Shown: in pieces, positions 24,474-35,400 of the stretch | Layout: each line of letters starts with the position of its first letter | Numbering within the stretch: position 1 is the stretch's first letter | Source of the DNA: Leptospira jelokensis | GTDB lineage: Bacteria; Spirochaetota; Leptospiria; Leptospirales; Leptospiraceae | Reading direction: 5' to 3' | DNA length: 64,000 nucleotides | Assembly: GCF_004769635.1 (NCBI RefSeq) | Contig: NZ_RQGH01000028.1 | Coordinates: forward strand, 1-64,000 | Program-made: the position numbers and the translations under genes | Notes under the pieces: model-generated | The model's input: only the letters and a program-made list of their open reading frames with translations | The model's database searches: none | What the model was told of the DNA's origin: nothing

Positions 24474-26285
24474 TTGAACGAATTTTTATTTTCAGACTTC
24501 CCCGAAGTATCCACAGAAGATTGGAAAAACCAAATCCTAAAAGACCTAAAAGGTAGTCCTTGGGACAAAGTGACCTGGGAAACAGAAGAAGGTTTTAAAA
24601 TTGAACCCTTTTACCGCAAAGAAGACCTTCCTGTTTTACCGAGAGTATTCAAACGAAGTCCAGGTTGGAAAGTAACAGAATCGGTCACAACCAATTCCGA
24701 AACGAATTCCCTAATCAATCATGGAGTTGATGCAGTAGTTCTTGTTTCCCACGAAGAAAACGGAACTCAGTTTGGTTGTAAAATTTCCTCAGCTTCTGAA
24801 CTTGAAACATTGGCGAAGTCCAATCAAGGGATTCCACTCATTGTTTCCCTTGCCACAAGGACTCCTAAATTTACTGAATCATTAAAAAAACTTGTTTCTT
24901 CGCATAACACAGTGCTAGGTGATTTTGACCCCTATGGGACAGCACTTCTCTGTGGTGAACTCGGTTGTGAAGAGAACTCAATTGGCACAAGTTTTGCTTC
25001 TCTTTCTGGAACAAAGGGATTTGCAGGTGTGGGCATCCATAGTTTGTATTTACGCGATTCGGGAGCATCCATTGGCCAAGAATTGGCATATTCGCTTTCC
25101 TGGGGGGTGGACTACCTCAACCAACATTTGGATGCTGGAGTGTCAATAGAAGGTGCAGCCGCAAACCTTTGGTTTTGGATGGGTATCGGATCCGATTATT
25201 TTACTGAGATCGCCAAATTCCGCGTTATGCGAATCCTTTGGACAGAGATTCTAAATGCCTACAAACCAGGACTTGGAGAAACACTGCCTGCTCTCATCCT
25301 TGCCCAAACTTCCAATTTTCAGTACACAGCCTACGATCCTTATGTCAACATGTTACGTGGGACAACGGCTGCGATGTCTGCGGTGATTGGCGGAGCTGAT
25401 TTTATTTCAGTTTCCCCTTTTGATTCAGAATACACCACAAAACAAGAATTAGGCAAACGTATCGCAAGGAATGCCCAACTCCTGCTCCGCTACGAATCCT
25501 TTTTAGACAAAGTAGAAGACCCGGCTTCCGGATCCTACTACTTGGAAGTCCTTACCAAAAAATTGGCAGAAACGGCTTGGGAGAAATTCCAAACCATTGA
25601 GAAAGAAGGTGGTTTCGGTGCCTGCCTAAAAAAAGGAACCATCCAAAAGGAAATCTCTGCCCGTGCTTCCAAAAAACGAGAAGCCCTTGCTTCCAAAAAA
25701 GAAATCCTACTTGGGACAAACCAATACCCTCTCCCAACAGAAAGGCATGCCGAACTAAAAGATTCGATACAAGAAACCGAAAAAAGACTTTCGTATTCGG
25801 AAAAATCAACTTACGAACGTTTGGTGCCTCTCCGGCTTTCTTATGAATTTGACAAATGGAGGAATCAGACTGACCTCCATGTGGCATCTGGGAAAAAAGC
25901 ACCAAAGGTATTTTTACTTACCATCGGCGACCTCACCATGCGCAAAGCTCGCGCTGGTTTTAGTTCCAATTTCATTGGTTGCCTAGGATATGAGATCATC
26001 GACAACCTTGGGTTCTCTTCTGTGAAAGAAGGAGTGGCAAAGGCCAAAGAACTTGGGTCTGAGATGGTTGTCCTCTGTTCGTCTGACGAAGAGTATGCGA
26101 CCTATCTACCTGAATTTGTCTCTGAGATGAAATCCCAACTCCCAGGTTCTTGGAAACTCCTCGCAGGTTATCCAAAAGACCTAGTGAGCCAGGCGGAGTC
26201 CCTTGGGATTGATGACTTCATCCACATGAAACGGAACCTTGTTGGGTTTATGGAAAAGGCCCAAACCAAATGGATCGGGAAATAA
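24474..26285 (+). CDS. mutA: Methylmalonyl-CoA mutase small (beta) subunit
   Basis: This is the 603-residue small subunit of the adenosylcobalamin-dependent mutase that isomerises (R)-methylmalonyl-CoA to succinyl-CoA. It shows the family start ([19 protein letters not shown]), the TIM-barrel signature ([31 protein letters not shown]) and a C-terminal cobalamin-like domain in which the DxHxxG motif is absent ([12 protein letters not shown]), as expected for the non-catalytic subunit. The TTG start at 24474 has GAGGAA before it. It is followed one base after its stop by mutB at 26287. Confidence 0.92.
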   Translation: MNEFLFSDFPEVSTEDWKNQILKDLKGSPWDKVTWETEEGFKIEPFYRKEDLPVLPRVFKRSPGWKVTESVTTNSETNSLINHGVDAVVLVSHEENGTQFGCKISSASELETLAKSNQGIPLIVSLATRTPKFTESLKKLVSSHNTVLGDFDPYGTALLCGELGCEENSIGTSFASLSGTKGFAGVGIHSLYLRDSGASIGQELAYSLSWGVDYLNQHLDAGVSIEGAAANLWFWMGIGSDYFTEIAKFRVMRILWTEILNAYKPGLGETLPALILAQTSNFQYTAYDPYVNMLRGTTAAMSAVIGGADFISVSPFDSEYTTKQELGKRIARNAQLLLRYESFLDKVEDPASGSYYLEVLTKKLAETAWEKFQTIEKEGGFGACLKKGTIQKEISARASKKREALASKKEILLGTNQYPLPTERHAELKDSIQETEKRLSYSEKSTYERLVPLRLSYEFDKWRNQTDLHVASGKKAPKVFLLTIGDLTMRKARAGFSSNFIGCLGYEIIDNLGFSSVKEGVAKAKELGSEMVVLCSSDEEYATYLPEFVSEMKSQLPGSWKLLAGYPKDLVSQAESLGIDDFIHMKRNLVGFMEKAQTKWIGK

Positions 26286-26286
26286 A

Positions 26287-28425
26287 ATGAAGAAACCTAA
26301 TTTTGCAAATACCCCACTTTCTTTTAGCGCACCAAAACCAGACCCTAAGTCCATTTCTCTTTGGCAAACGGCAGAAGGGATCTCCATCCAATCTCGTTAC
26401 CAAAACTCAGATTTGGAAGGGATGGAACACTTAAACTATGCGGCAGGAATCCCACCCTACCTACGGGGACCTTATTCCACCATGTATGTAAACAAACCTT
26501 GGACGATCCGCCAATACGCTGGATTTTCCACGGCAGAAGAATCCAATGCCTTTTATCGGAGGAACTTAGCCGCAGGGCAAAAGGGACTTTCTGTTGCCTT
26601 TGACCTGGCAACACACAGGGGTTATGATTCCGACCACGAACGAGTGGTTGGAGATGTAGGAAAAGCGGGTGTGGCGATTGATTCGGTCCTCGATATGAAG
26701 ATCCTCTTCGACCAAATCCCTCTCGACCAAATGTCTGTTTCCATGACGATGAACGGTGCTGTCATTCCCGTACTTGCCTTCTACATTGTTGCGGCGGAAG
26801 AACAAGGGGTTTCCAAAGAGAAACTGTCTGGTACCATCCAAAACGATATCTTAAAAGAATTTATGGTGCGGAACACATACATTTACCCGCCAAAACATTC
26901 CATGAAGATCATCGCAGACATCTTTGGTTATACTTCCAAGTACATGCCAAAGTTTAACTCGATTTCTATCTCTGGGTACCACATGCAAGAAGCGGGTGCC
27001 ACTGCGGATTTGGAACTTGCGTATACCTTAGCTGATGGTTGGGAATACATCAAAACAGGGATTGCTTCAGGACTTTCGGTGGATGAATTTGCCCCTCGCC
27101 TCTCCTTCTTTTGGGCGATTGGGATGAACCATTTTATGGAGATTGCCAAGATGCGTGCAGGGCGTCTCTTATGGGCAAAAATTGTAAACCAGTTCCAGCC
27201 AAAGTCCACAAAGTCTTTGGCACTCAGGACCCACTGCCAAACCTCCGGATGGTCCCTCACGGAACAAGACCCGTTCAATAACGTGGGAAGGACTTGCATT
27301 GAAGCGATGGCAGCGGCCCTTGGCCACACACAATCCCTCCATACAAATGCCCTGGATGAAGCGATTGCCCTCCCCACTGACTTCTCAGCAAGGATTGCTC
27401 GTAACACACAAATTTACCTGCAAGAAGAAACAAACATCCACCGTGTCATCGACCCTTGGGGTGGATCGTATTATGTGGAAAAACTCACCAATGATTTGGT
27501 CCACAAAGCATGGGATCTCATTACCGAAGTACAAAAATTAGGTGGGATGGCGGAAGCGATTGAAACAGGGATTCCAAAGATGCGAATTGAAGAAGCATCG
27601 GCTAGAAAACAAGCTCGTATCGATTCCGGTAAAGATGTGATTGTAGGTGTGAACCGTTTCCGATTGGATAAGGAAGCACCACTTGATATTTTGGATATCG
27701 ATAACACGGCTGTTCGACTTGCTCAGATCAAACGCCTTGAACAAATGAAAAAAGACCGTGACAACACGGCCGTGGAAGCTGCGTTAAACGCCATTACCAA
27801 ATGTGCCGAAACAGGCAATGGAAACTTATTGGAACTTGCAGTGGATGCCGCAAGGAAACGTGCTTCTCTCGGTGAAATTTCTTATGCAATGGAAAAAGTA
27901 TTCGGGAGATATAAAGCTGTGGTCAGGTCCATCTCTGGGGTGTATTCCTCTGAAATTTCCGAAGACAAAGGTTATATTGAAGCAAGAAGCCTAGCAGACG
28001 AATTTGCAAAACTCGAAGGCCGTCGCCCAAGGATCATGGTTGCCAAAATGGGTCAAGATGGCCATGACCGAGGTGCCAAGGTCATCTCCACTAGTTTTGC
28101 CGATATGGGGTTTGACGTTGATATCGGGCCTCTCTTCCAAACTCCTGCGGAAGTTGCCAAACAAGTGGTAGAAAACGACTGCCATATTTTAGGAGTTTCT
28201 TCTCTTGCGGCTGGACACAAAACTTTGGTCCCTCAAGTGATTGAAGAACTAAAAAAATTAGGCGCAGAAGATGTGTTAGTTGTCGTGGGGGGAGTGATCC
28301 CTGCACAAGATTACGACTTCCTCTACAAATCGGGGGCCACAGCGATTTTTGGACCAGGCACAGTGATCTCAGAAGCCGCAAAACAAATCCTCAATTTGTT
28401 ACTCGGCGAACGAAGAGCTGCTTAA
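26287..28425 (+). CDS. mutB: Methylmalonyl-CoA mutase large (alpha) subunit
   Basis: This 712-residue catalytic subunit carries the substrate barrel ([65 protein letters not shown]) and, at about residues 580-712, the adenosylcobalamin-binding domain with the complete [10 protein letters not shown] motif (DxHxxG) and GVSSLAAGH. It pairs with MutA to make succinyl-CoA from propionyl-CoA-derived methylmalonyl-CoA. ATG 26287 follows the mutA stop by one base; a frame to 26239 is within mutA. Propionyl-CoA could arise from odd-chain fatty acids, a known Leptospira carbon source. Confidence 0.95.
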   Translation: MKKPNFANTPLSFSAPKPDPKSISLWQTAEGISIQSRYQNSDLEGMEHLNYAAGIPPYLRGPYSTMYVNKPWTIRQYAGFSTAEESNAFYRRNLAAGQKGLSVAFDLATHRGYDSDHERVVGDVGKAGVAIDSVLDMKILFDQIPLDQMSVSMTMNGAVIPVLAFYIVAAEEQGVSKEKLSGTIQNDILKEFMVRNTYIYPPKHSMKIIADIFGYTSKYMPKFNSISISGYHMQEAGATADLELAYTLADGWEYIKTGIASGLSVDEFAPRLSFFWAIGMNHFMEIAKMRAGRLLWAKIVNQFQPKSTKSLALRTHCQTSGWSLTEQDPFNNVGRTCIEAMAAALGHTQSLHTNALDEAIALPTDFSARIARNTQIYLQEETNIHRVIDPWGGSYYVEKLTNDLVHKAWDLITEVQKLGGMAEAIETGIPKMRIEEASARKQARIDSGKDVIVGVNRFRLDKEAPLDILDIDNTAVRLAQIKRLEQMKKDRDNTAVEAALNAITKCAETGNGNLLELAVDAARKRASLGEISYAMEKVFGRYKAVVRSISGVYSSEISEDKGYIEARSLADEFAKLEGRRPRIMVAKMGQDGHDRGAKVISTSFADMGFDVDIGPLFQTPAEVAKQVVENDCHILGVSSLAAGHKTLVPQVIEELKKLGAEDVLVVVGGVIPAQDYDFLYKSGATAIFGPGTVISEAAKQILNLLLGERRAA

Positions 28426-28461
28426 GGCCAGGCAAACCTAGCGAACGAAACAACAACCAAA

Positions 28462-28490
28462 GCACCGAAACGCAAACAATCTTTCGGTGC
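28462..28490. terminator. Stem-loop between mutB and meaB
   Basis: GCACCGAAA (28462-28470) and TTTCGGTGC (28482-28490) are perfectly complementary around an 11-base loop. The stem lies between mutB and meaB, 36 bases past the mutB stop. There is no T-tract on the plus strand, so it may be an attenuating or RNA-stability hairpin, not a full terminator. Confidence 0.45.
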
Positions 28491-28562
28491 ACTTTGGTTG
28501 GGGTTTTGGAACAAATCCCAATCATTAAAGCGAAAAAACGATCCAAACGACAACCAATCACA

Positions 28563-29678
28563 ATGGACCAACCAAACAAAGCGGACGAATCCAAACAAGA
28601 GACAAACCCAAGTGGGGAGCCAAAATCAGCCCTTTCGGTCAACCCAGGTGTCTCTCATGCCCCCGCCATTTCTCCCTACATCCAAGAACAACGAAAATCA
28701 CTTTCAAAAAAAGAAACCACAGCGGAATCCCTTGCCGAAGGAATTCTCGCGGGAAACCGCACGTCTCTCTCCAAAGCCATCACACTGGTAGAGAGCAATT
28801 TAGAAGCTCATAATGACAAAGCCCAGGCGATTTTAGAACTCGTGATGCCAAAAGTGGGAAACTCCATTCGCATTGGGATCACAGGTGTGCCGGGAGTGGG
28901 GAAATCCACATTCATTGAAAGTTTTGGAAGTTTTATCCTCGAACAAAATCGAAAACTGGCAGTGCTCGCCATTGACCCGAGTAGCCAAAGGACAAAGGGT
29001 TCCATCCTTGGAGATAAAACAAGAATGGAAGTATTGTCCAAATCAGAAAACGCCTTCATTCGTCCTTCACCTAGCAGTGGTTCGCTTGGTGGGGTTGCAA
29101 GGAAAACCCGCGAAAGTATGTACCTTTGTGAGGCCGCTGGATTTGATACCATCATCATCGAAACTGTAGGTGTGGGACAATCGGAAACACAAGTCCATTC
29201 TATGGTGGATTTCTTTTTGTTACTGATGCTTGCGGGTGCCGGAGATGAACTCCAAGGGATCAAACGAGGCATTATGGAGATGGCAGATCTCATTGCCATC
29301 AACAAAGCGGACGGTCCCAATGAAGCTTATGCCACGAGAGCAAGGGCCGAATACGAATCAGCCCTCCATCTCTTCCCTGCCCCCGAATCCAAATGGACAC
29401 CGCGAGCAACCACTTGTAGTGGGTTAGGTGGCAAAGGGATTGATGAAATTTGGAAACTCATACAAGACTACATCACCACTACAAAAACAAACGGATATTA
29501 TGCGAAAAATAGAGAAGACCAAACCAAAACTTGGTTTGAGGAATCCTTACGGGAAGCGGTACTAGATCAGTTTTTTGCCAAAGAAGGGAAAAAAGAGGCG
29601 ATCTTACGTTCTGAATCCAAACTCATGAGTGGCAAATCCACACTGCTCCGAGAAATCAAATCTCTGCTAGGGAATTAA
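28563..29678 (+). CDS. meaB: Methylmalonyl-CoA mutase-associated GTPase (G3E family)
   Basis: MeaB is the GTPase chaperone that loads and protects adenosylcobalamin in methylmalonyl-CoA mutase. The Walker A loop is GITGVPGVGKSTFIESFG; VLAIDPSSQRTKGSILGDKTRM, IIETVGVGQSE (Walker B, G3-like) and INKADGPNE (G4 NKxD) follow. From the ATG at 28563 it has 371 residues; an N-terminal region of about 45 residues is Ser/Pro/Lys-rich and family-atypical. No good ribosome site precedes it. An alternative TTG at 28494 adds 23 residues. Its position straight behind mutB supports the name. Confidence 0.9.
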   Translation: MDQPNKADESKQETNPSGEPKSALSVNPGVSHAPAISPYIQEQRKSLSKKETTAESLAEGILAGNRTSLSKAITLVESNLEAHNDKAQAILELVMPKVGNSIRIGITGVPGVGKSTFIESFGSFILEQNRKLAVLAIDPSSQRTKGSILGDKTRMEVLSKSENAFIRPSPSSGSLGGVARKTRESMYLCEAAGFDTIIIETVGVGQSETQVHSMVDFFLLLMLAGAGDELQGIKRGIMEMADLIAINKADGPNEAYATRARAEYESALHLFPAPESKWTPRATTCSGLGGKGIDEIWKLIQDYITTTKTNGYYAKNREDQTKTWFEESLREAVLDQFFAKEGKKEAILRSESKLMSGKSTLLREIKSLLGN

Positions 29679-30005
29679 AAAAACACCATCGTGTTCTGGA
29701 CACGATGGCGCGCATAAGGGTCATCATTCATTAAAGGAAAAAGAAAGGAATCGGTTTCAATGACGAAACGGAATCGATTAGGCGCAGTTCTAAAAAGGTT
29801 TAGTGGATGAAATTGAGAACGAACAAAACCAAACAATACACCCCAAACCAAAAAAGAATCCTGATGCCATTCCAAAGATAGGGATTCAATGGGTTTTTCT
29901 GACTCGTTTCATACTGGTGGAATTCCAACGTAACGAATAGTATACGTTTTTTCCCAGATTTCGTCTATCTACCAAATGGTATAAAATGGAAAGGAAACCA
30001 TCCGA
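29679..30005. other. 327-bp intergenic region with distal terminator
   Basis: The interval between the ends of meaB and the response-regulator gene holds the hairpin at 29686-29708 and no convincing gene; one 66-codon minus frame runs over the hairpin and lacks any gene-like feature. It is therefore a long 3' leader for the minus-strand regulator operon or empty space. Confidence 0.5.
29686..29708 (-). terminator. Intrinsic terminator for the minus-strand regulator operon
   Basis: CCATCGTG (29686-29693) and CACGATGG (29701-29708) form a perfect 8-bp stem with a 7-base loop. Read on the minus strand the stem is followed by a T7 run, a classic factor-independent terminator, so it would end transcripts coming from 30006 and above. 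It starts only 8 bases after the meaB stop. Confidence 0.7.
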
Positions 30006-30665
30006 TTAAAAAATTCCGAACAATCGGGCCTTTTTTAACATTTGTACCCGGGTATTCACTTGGAGTTTTTTATAAATGGTTTTGATTTGTTGCCTGACCG
30101 TTCCCAAAGAGGTACCAAAAAGTTGGGCAATTTGTTGGGGGTTATCCCCTTCCGTTATCAGTTCTAAGATTTGCCTCTCCCGAGGAGTGAGGACTTCCAA
30201 TCCTTGTTCTTTTTCGCTTTTGCCTTTCACCAAACTTGGATTTGTTTTGGAAGACCGAAACGATAACAAAACCTTTGTGGCAATCGATGGAGAGATCACA
30301 CTCCCTCCCTCTAAAATGGTTTGGATGGTATCAGGAAGGGAATCCAATTCCGATTTCCAAATGTAACCAGAAGCTCCTGATTGGATGGCCGCAAAAATCA
30401 CGTCATCGGTTTGTAAGGCAGAAAGTACAAGGCTTTTCCGAGATTCCACCGTGTGGTATTTCTTTAAGACATCAATCCCCGTTTGCCCAGGAAGCCCAAT
30501 GTCGACCAATAATAATTGTAATTCTTCTTTTGGTGGTGTCTGAAAAAAACTTTCTGCAGAATTCCAAGTGAGTATCGATACATTCCCTTGCAAAAGGAGT
30601 ACATCCGTAAGGGACTTCAAATAATCAGGGTTGTCTTCAATGATGCCAACTAGGATAGGATTCAT
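30006..30665 (-). CDS. LuxR/NarL-family response regulator
   Basis: This 219-residue DNA-binding regulator has an N-terminal receiver domain (VGIIEDNPDYLKSL; phosphoacceptor D55 in LLLVDIGLPG; LSALQTDD; Lys of GYIWKSEL) and a C-terminal LuxR helix-turn-helix (LTPRERQILELITEGDNPQQIAQLFGTSLGTVRQQIKTIYKKL). It overlaps its partner kinase gene by 4 bases, so the pair forms a two-component system. The signal is unknown. The terminator at 29686-29708 lies 300 bases beyond its stop. Confidence 0.92.
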   Translation of the reverse strand: MNPILVGIIEDNPDYLKSLTDVLLLQGNVSILTWNSAESFFQTPPKEELQLLLVDIGLPGQTGIDVLKKYHTVESRKSLVLSALQTDDVIFAAIQSGASGYIWKSELDSLPDTIQTILEGGSVISPSIATKVLLSFRSSKTNPSLVKGKSEKEQGLEVLTPRERQILELITEGDNPQQIAQLFGTSLGTVRQQIKTIYKKLQVNTRVQMLKKARLFGIF

Positions 30666-31906
30666 ATCGTAAAAATCGACTTTGGAAGTTTGATCAAAAT
30701 TTGGAATGGGAAATCAACGACGTCAACTTCTCCTTGTAAAAATCTGACTCTTTGTTCTATCCCTTTCATTCCTAATCCAATCTCAAGCGAAGGTGGATTC
30801 AAATTTGGTTCCAAGGTATTTTTTGTATGTATCTGAGTTTGCACTTCGGATAAAAAATGGATGCATAGGGTTTCCTCTTTCACCATCACTTGGCAGGTCG
30901 TTTTCCCTAAACCATGGCGTAAGTCATTGGTTGTGATTTCTTTTAGTATTTGTAGGATGTGATGGGCATGTTCCGGTTCTTTGATTTGGATGAGTTTATC
31001 ATCTTGCAAAGGGTCCAAAGCAATGGATATCTCGCGGCCAAGTGATTTATATCTTTTTTTGACAAGCAAATGGATTCCGTCCACCAGGGACTCTTGTAAG
31101 ATTTCCCGATGGTCTTCCTCTTTCACTTGGTTTCGTAACGATTGTAAGGCGTCACTTGCCAATTCTTTCATTTTTTGAATTTGAGGGGGAGCAACTTGAT
31201 TCGGATTTTGTTCAAAGGATTGGCTTAATAAATACAAATCGGTGAGCTTCGAGCCCAAACTGTCATGGATGTCTTGGAAAAAAGTCCTACGTTTTTCTTC
31301 GAGTAACATTCCTCGGTAGGCGGCAATGTAACGAGTTTGGAACCACCAATGGTTGAGAAAAAATGCAACCAAAAACAAAGGTACGGTGGTTGACATTTCA
31401 CGCCAAGTTTCCTCAGGGATGGAACCAGCATTTTTAAACGCAACTCGTGCCAAATAAAGAAAAAAGACAATGGTCCATTCGGAGATGAATTGCCAAACAA
31501 GCCCTGGGTAAAAAAAGGAAGTGGTTCCGATAAGGGCAATGATGGTTAACCAATTCCTTGGATCAAAATAAGGAATGTTTGGGTCATGGAATCCTGTTTC
31601 AATTTCTACTAGCACTAAGGCAAAAAAAGAAAATCTTACCAACTTCGATACGAATCCATTTGTATTCGTATAAAAAAAGGATATCCCGACGAGTAACAAA
31701 CTGATCAAAAGTTGCACAAAGGATAAGTAACAGTTGGTTAAGTCAACTTTTCCCCATTCTAAGTATACACTTTGGGCATACGCAATTGTGTATGCAAAAC
31801 CCAATAGATACAATTTGTTTAGAATTTCAGAATATACGGCAATGAGTGAAATGGGATCATATTCTCTTCCCAATAAGTTTTGGACGATTTTTTGGTAGAG
31901 AGTCAT
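30662..31906 (-). CDS. Membrane sensor histidine kinase (HisKA_3 type)
   Basis: The 414-residue kinase has about six membrane helices in residues 1-185 and then a cytoplasmic kinase core. Phosphoacceptor H214 lies in FFQDIHDSLGSKL, the NarL-type dimerisation motif; the ATPase has an N-box-like EITTNDLRH and IGLGMKGIEQRV. It has no periplasmic sensor domain, so it may sense the membrane state directly or an interaction partner. It overlaps the response-regulator gene (ATGA) and follows the PilZ gene by 55 bases, perhaps as one operon. Confidence 0.88.
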   Translation of the reverse strand: MTLYQKIVQNLLGREYDPISLIAVYSEILNKLYLLGFAYTIAYAQSVYLEWGKVDLTNCYLSFVQLLISLLLVGISFFYTNTNGFVSKLVRFSFFALVLVEIETGFHDPNIPYFDPRNWLTIIALIGTTSFFYPGLVWQFISEWTIVFFLYLARVAFKNAGSIPEETWREMSTTVPLFLVAFFLNHWWFQTRYIAAYRGMLLEEKRRTFFQDIHDSLGSKLTDLYLLSQSFEQNPNQVAPPQIQKMKELASDALQSLRNQVKEEDHREILQESLVDGIHLLVKKRYKSLGREISIALDPLQDDKLIQIKEPEHAHHILQILKEITTNDLRHGLGKTTCQVMVKEETLCIHFLSEVQTQIHTKNTLEPNLNPPSLEIGLGMKGIEQRVRFLQGEVDVVDFPFQILIKLPKSIFTI

Positions 31907-31961
31907 ATCGCTAAAAGATGGTTTGGTATTGGAAAATCGGATAATGGTCTGGGATTTGAAT

Positions 31962-32324
31962 TCACACTTCCAGTTTGTGGATGTGTTCTAAGAGGAGTTT
32001 TTTATCATCTTCAAAGATTTGGTTGAACTCTAATCCCACTTCATAAAAAGCACCTTCCCCAAATTCTTCTAACCGAACCACTTTCGCTTTGGGATACAAT
32101 ACGTACTTTACATCTGGGAACCGAAGTTCCAATTCAAGTCTTGTCCCAAGTGGCATCGGCTCTTTTGTCCGAAAGAGTAACCCCCCTTCGGAAATGTCTT
32201 GCGAGTCCCCCTCTCCTTTATCACTGGGGAGGAACTGGGCAGAGCCTGCTCCCGATTGGATCACTCGGTAGGTGAGATGGACTTTTTCAGAGATACGTTT
32301 GTAAATTCGGCGTTCGCTAGACAT
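31962..32324 (-). CDS. PilZ domain (c-di-GMP effector) protein
   Basis: This 120-residue single-domain protein has the two c-di-GMP contact motifs: RxxxR at the start (RRIYKRISEKVHLTYR) and the D/NxSxxG motif in DSQDISEGGLLFR, followed by the barrel strand LELELRFPDVKYVLYPKAKVVRLEE. Such proteins change motility or envelope processes when c-di-GMP binds. It could modulate the neighbouring kinase, but the gene order alone does not show this. The ATG at 32324 is the only sensible start. Confidence 0.88.
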   Translation of the reverse strand: MSSERRIYKRISEKVHLTYRVIQSGAGSAQFLPSDKGEGDSQDISEGGLLFRTKEPMPLGTRLELELRFPDVKYVLYPKAKVVRLEEFGEGAFYEVGLEFNQIFEDDKKLLLEHIHKLEV

Positions 32325-32404
32325 GTTTGCTAGAGAACACCAAATTCAAAGTTTGGGCAAGTTTAAATTGGAAAATGGATCCTCGGATTCAAATTCCTTT
32401 TCGA

Positions 32405-35400
32405 TCAATCTTCTAAGTCTTCGGGCCTGATTTCATAGTCAGGTCGGAAAGCACCTTCGATTTTTTCTCGGAGTCTGTCAATGTATCCAAAGACAGCAGG
32501 TACGACGATGAGTGTGATCAGTGTGGATAAAACAAGTCCCCCAATGATGGCAATCCCCATGGCCGTTCTGGATTTGGAAGCCTCTCCGATTCCAAGGGCA
32601 ATGGGCAGTGTCCCTGCAATCATGGCAAGGGAAGTCATCAGGATGGGCCTCAGTCGTTTGGCCCCTGCATCAAAAATTGCCTCATCCCTTGACATCCCAT
32701 GTTCTTTCATGGCGAGCATGGCATGGTCAACGAGTAAAATCGAGTTTTTCGCAACAAGACCCATAAGCAGGATAAGACCAATCATACTGAAAAGATTCAA
32801 CATCTCACCCGTTAGGGCTAAGGCAAAAAAGGCACCCGAAATGGCTGGAGGGATGGCAAATAATATCGTAATCGGTGTGATGAACGACTCATATAGAGAA
32901 GCTAACACGAGATAGATGAAGATGAGTGCCATTCCAAAGGCAAGTACGATATTTTGGAGTAACTCTTTGAAATCCTCAGATTGGCCCACAAAGGAATATG
33001 TGATTCCAGGAGGGGGAGGTAATTTTTCCTTTAAAATTTTGACAGCGGATTCAGAAGCAGATGCAATCGCACCACCAGGAGCAAGGTTTGCGTTGATTGG
33101 CACAACACGGGATCTGTCTTCTCGGATGATCCTTGCAGGTGAAGTACTTTCTTTTCCATCTGCAATTGCATTCAATGGGATGAGACGGTTTTGGATATTG
33201 GGAACCCTTGTTTCATAAAATGATTTACGGAGGTTCCTTTGGTCTTCTCGGAGCCTTAGTCTCACATCATATTCAATTCCATTCTCCAAGTACTTTGCCA
33301 CTTCCCCACCTTCAATGTGGTAACGAAGCTCGGCTCCCATCACCCCTGCAACCACACCCACCGTTTGCATTTTTGCACGGTCAGGAACCACTTGGAATTC
33401 TGGTTTCCCTGTTCTGTACGTTGTGTCCACATCGGTAAGGTCTGGAACTTTTCTTAGTTCTTCCATCACTTTGAAAGAATAGGATTCTAGGTCTTTTAAG
33501 TTTTCCCCTTTTAGGTTCAAGTTGAAAGGGTATTGCACACCACCGCCTATCGCGGAATAGTCGTTCACCTTTGGCCTTGCTTGTGGGTAAGCTTTTAAAA
33601 ATTCACGGATTTGGTCTTTTACATCCCCCGTTGTCCGTTTCCTATACTCAGAGGGAAGCAGTGCGACACCAATGGTGGCAATATTTGATTCACCATCAGA
33701 GTTCCCAACCACTGTTGCGAGCAGTTCCAATTCAGGTACATTTTTGATGATCTCGTTTTGTATTTTTTCCACCATTTCTGAAGTCCCAGTTAGGGATGTT
33801 CCAGGTGCCATCTCCACATTCACCATAAACTCCCCTTGGTCGTTTGGAGGAAGGAAGGTTTTTTTCACAAAGGCAAGGGAAAAAATACTTGTGACAAGTG
33901 TTAAGAATGTTAATAGAATCACGGCCCATGGTTTTTTGAGTGCAAACTTCATGATGATACTGTACATTCTGTCCAAAAAGTCTTGGAATTTATCAAAATA
34001 ACGTAACACAATATTTTTTTCTTTGTGGATATCGTTTTTACCAGCAAAGTAGGCAGATAACATTGGTGCGACGGTCAGACCATCAAAGAGTGAGATGATC
34101 ATCGCAAAAACAACGGTGAGACCAAATTGTTTGAAAAACTGTCCTACAATCCCTGATAAAAATCCAATTGGTAAAAATACAGCGATCACAGTGAGAGAGG
34201 TTCCAATCACAGCAAGGGTCACCTCTTCTGTTCCCTTTCTCGCCGCAACAATCACCGATTCTCCTTCTTCCAGTTTTCGGAAAATGTTTTCCCGCACCAC
34301 AATGGCATCATCAACTAAAAGGCCCACGGCAAGTGATAGTGCAAGTAAGGTCATTACGTTCATGGTAAAACCCATGGCATACATAATGATAAAAGCACCT
34401 AACATGGAATTGGGCAGGGCCATTCCTGTAATCAAAGTGGAACGAACATTCCCGAGGAATAGGTAAACAACAAGGACAGCAAGGAAGATCCCCAAAATTA
34501 TGGCAATGGTCACGTCCTCAATATTGGCACGAATCCATTTGGAACCATCTCGGATGAGGATGACTTTGGGAGCCCCTTTTAAGTCTTTGATTTGGCCATT
34601 GATGGTATCAATTTTACTTAGGATTCCATCGGCGACTTCTACCGTGTTCGCTCCCGATTGTTTGTATACATCCAAAAAAAGTGCCTTTTTTTGTACTCTT
34701 TCTTTTTTGGGAGCTTCGTATTTGAATAATAATTTTCCAATGACAGAAGGTTCTTCGTGTTCTTCTGTTTTGATAGGAGCATACAACAAACCAAGTGTTT
34801 GGCGGTCTTGTAAGGTGTCTTTCACTTGGCCCAGATCTTTGACAAGGACACCTCGGCCAAACTCTCCACCAAAGGAAACAACTGTGTTTTCGATTTGGGA
34901 TAGGGATTCGTATTTCGCAACAGTTCGAAAGGAAGTTTCTTTTTCCCCACCTTCTACTTTCCCCGCGGGGATGTTGACACCCGAATTTTTAATTTGGTTT
35001 CCAATGGCAAGGGCGGGCACTTGGTAGGCATTGATTTTGTTCCGATCCAGTTCAATGTGAATTTCACGCCTAGAACCACCAATGATCTTTACGGCTCCAA
35101 CGTTATTTACCTGTTCTAACTTGGTTTTGATTTTTTCTTTTGCCAAATCATAAAGTTCCCCTTCCGGAAGGTCTGCAAATAAGGAAATCCGCATGATGGG
35201 TTGGTCCGAGGGATCAAACCTTTGCACCAGTGGTTCTTTGGATGCTTCTGGGAAAAGTGGTTTGACCCTTGCGGTTTTGTCCCGTACTTGTTGTTCGGCA
35301 TATTTGATGTCGGTGGTCAAACTGAACTCAGCAAAGACAAGTGAGATCCCTTCTTGGTTTCTGGAAGTGATCCGTTTCAGTCCTGAGATGGAACTGAGTT

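Noticed and set aside
28808..29320. 170-codon minus-strand frame in meaB
   Set aside because: Opposite the GTPase motifs of meaB; no ribosome site.
29675..29875. 66-codon minus-strand frame behind meaB
   Set aside because: It runs across the terminator hairpin, has no ribosome site and no family-like feature; better explained as non-coding 3' region.
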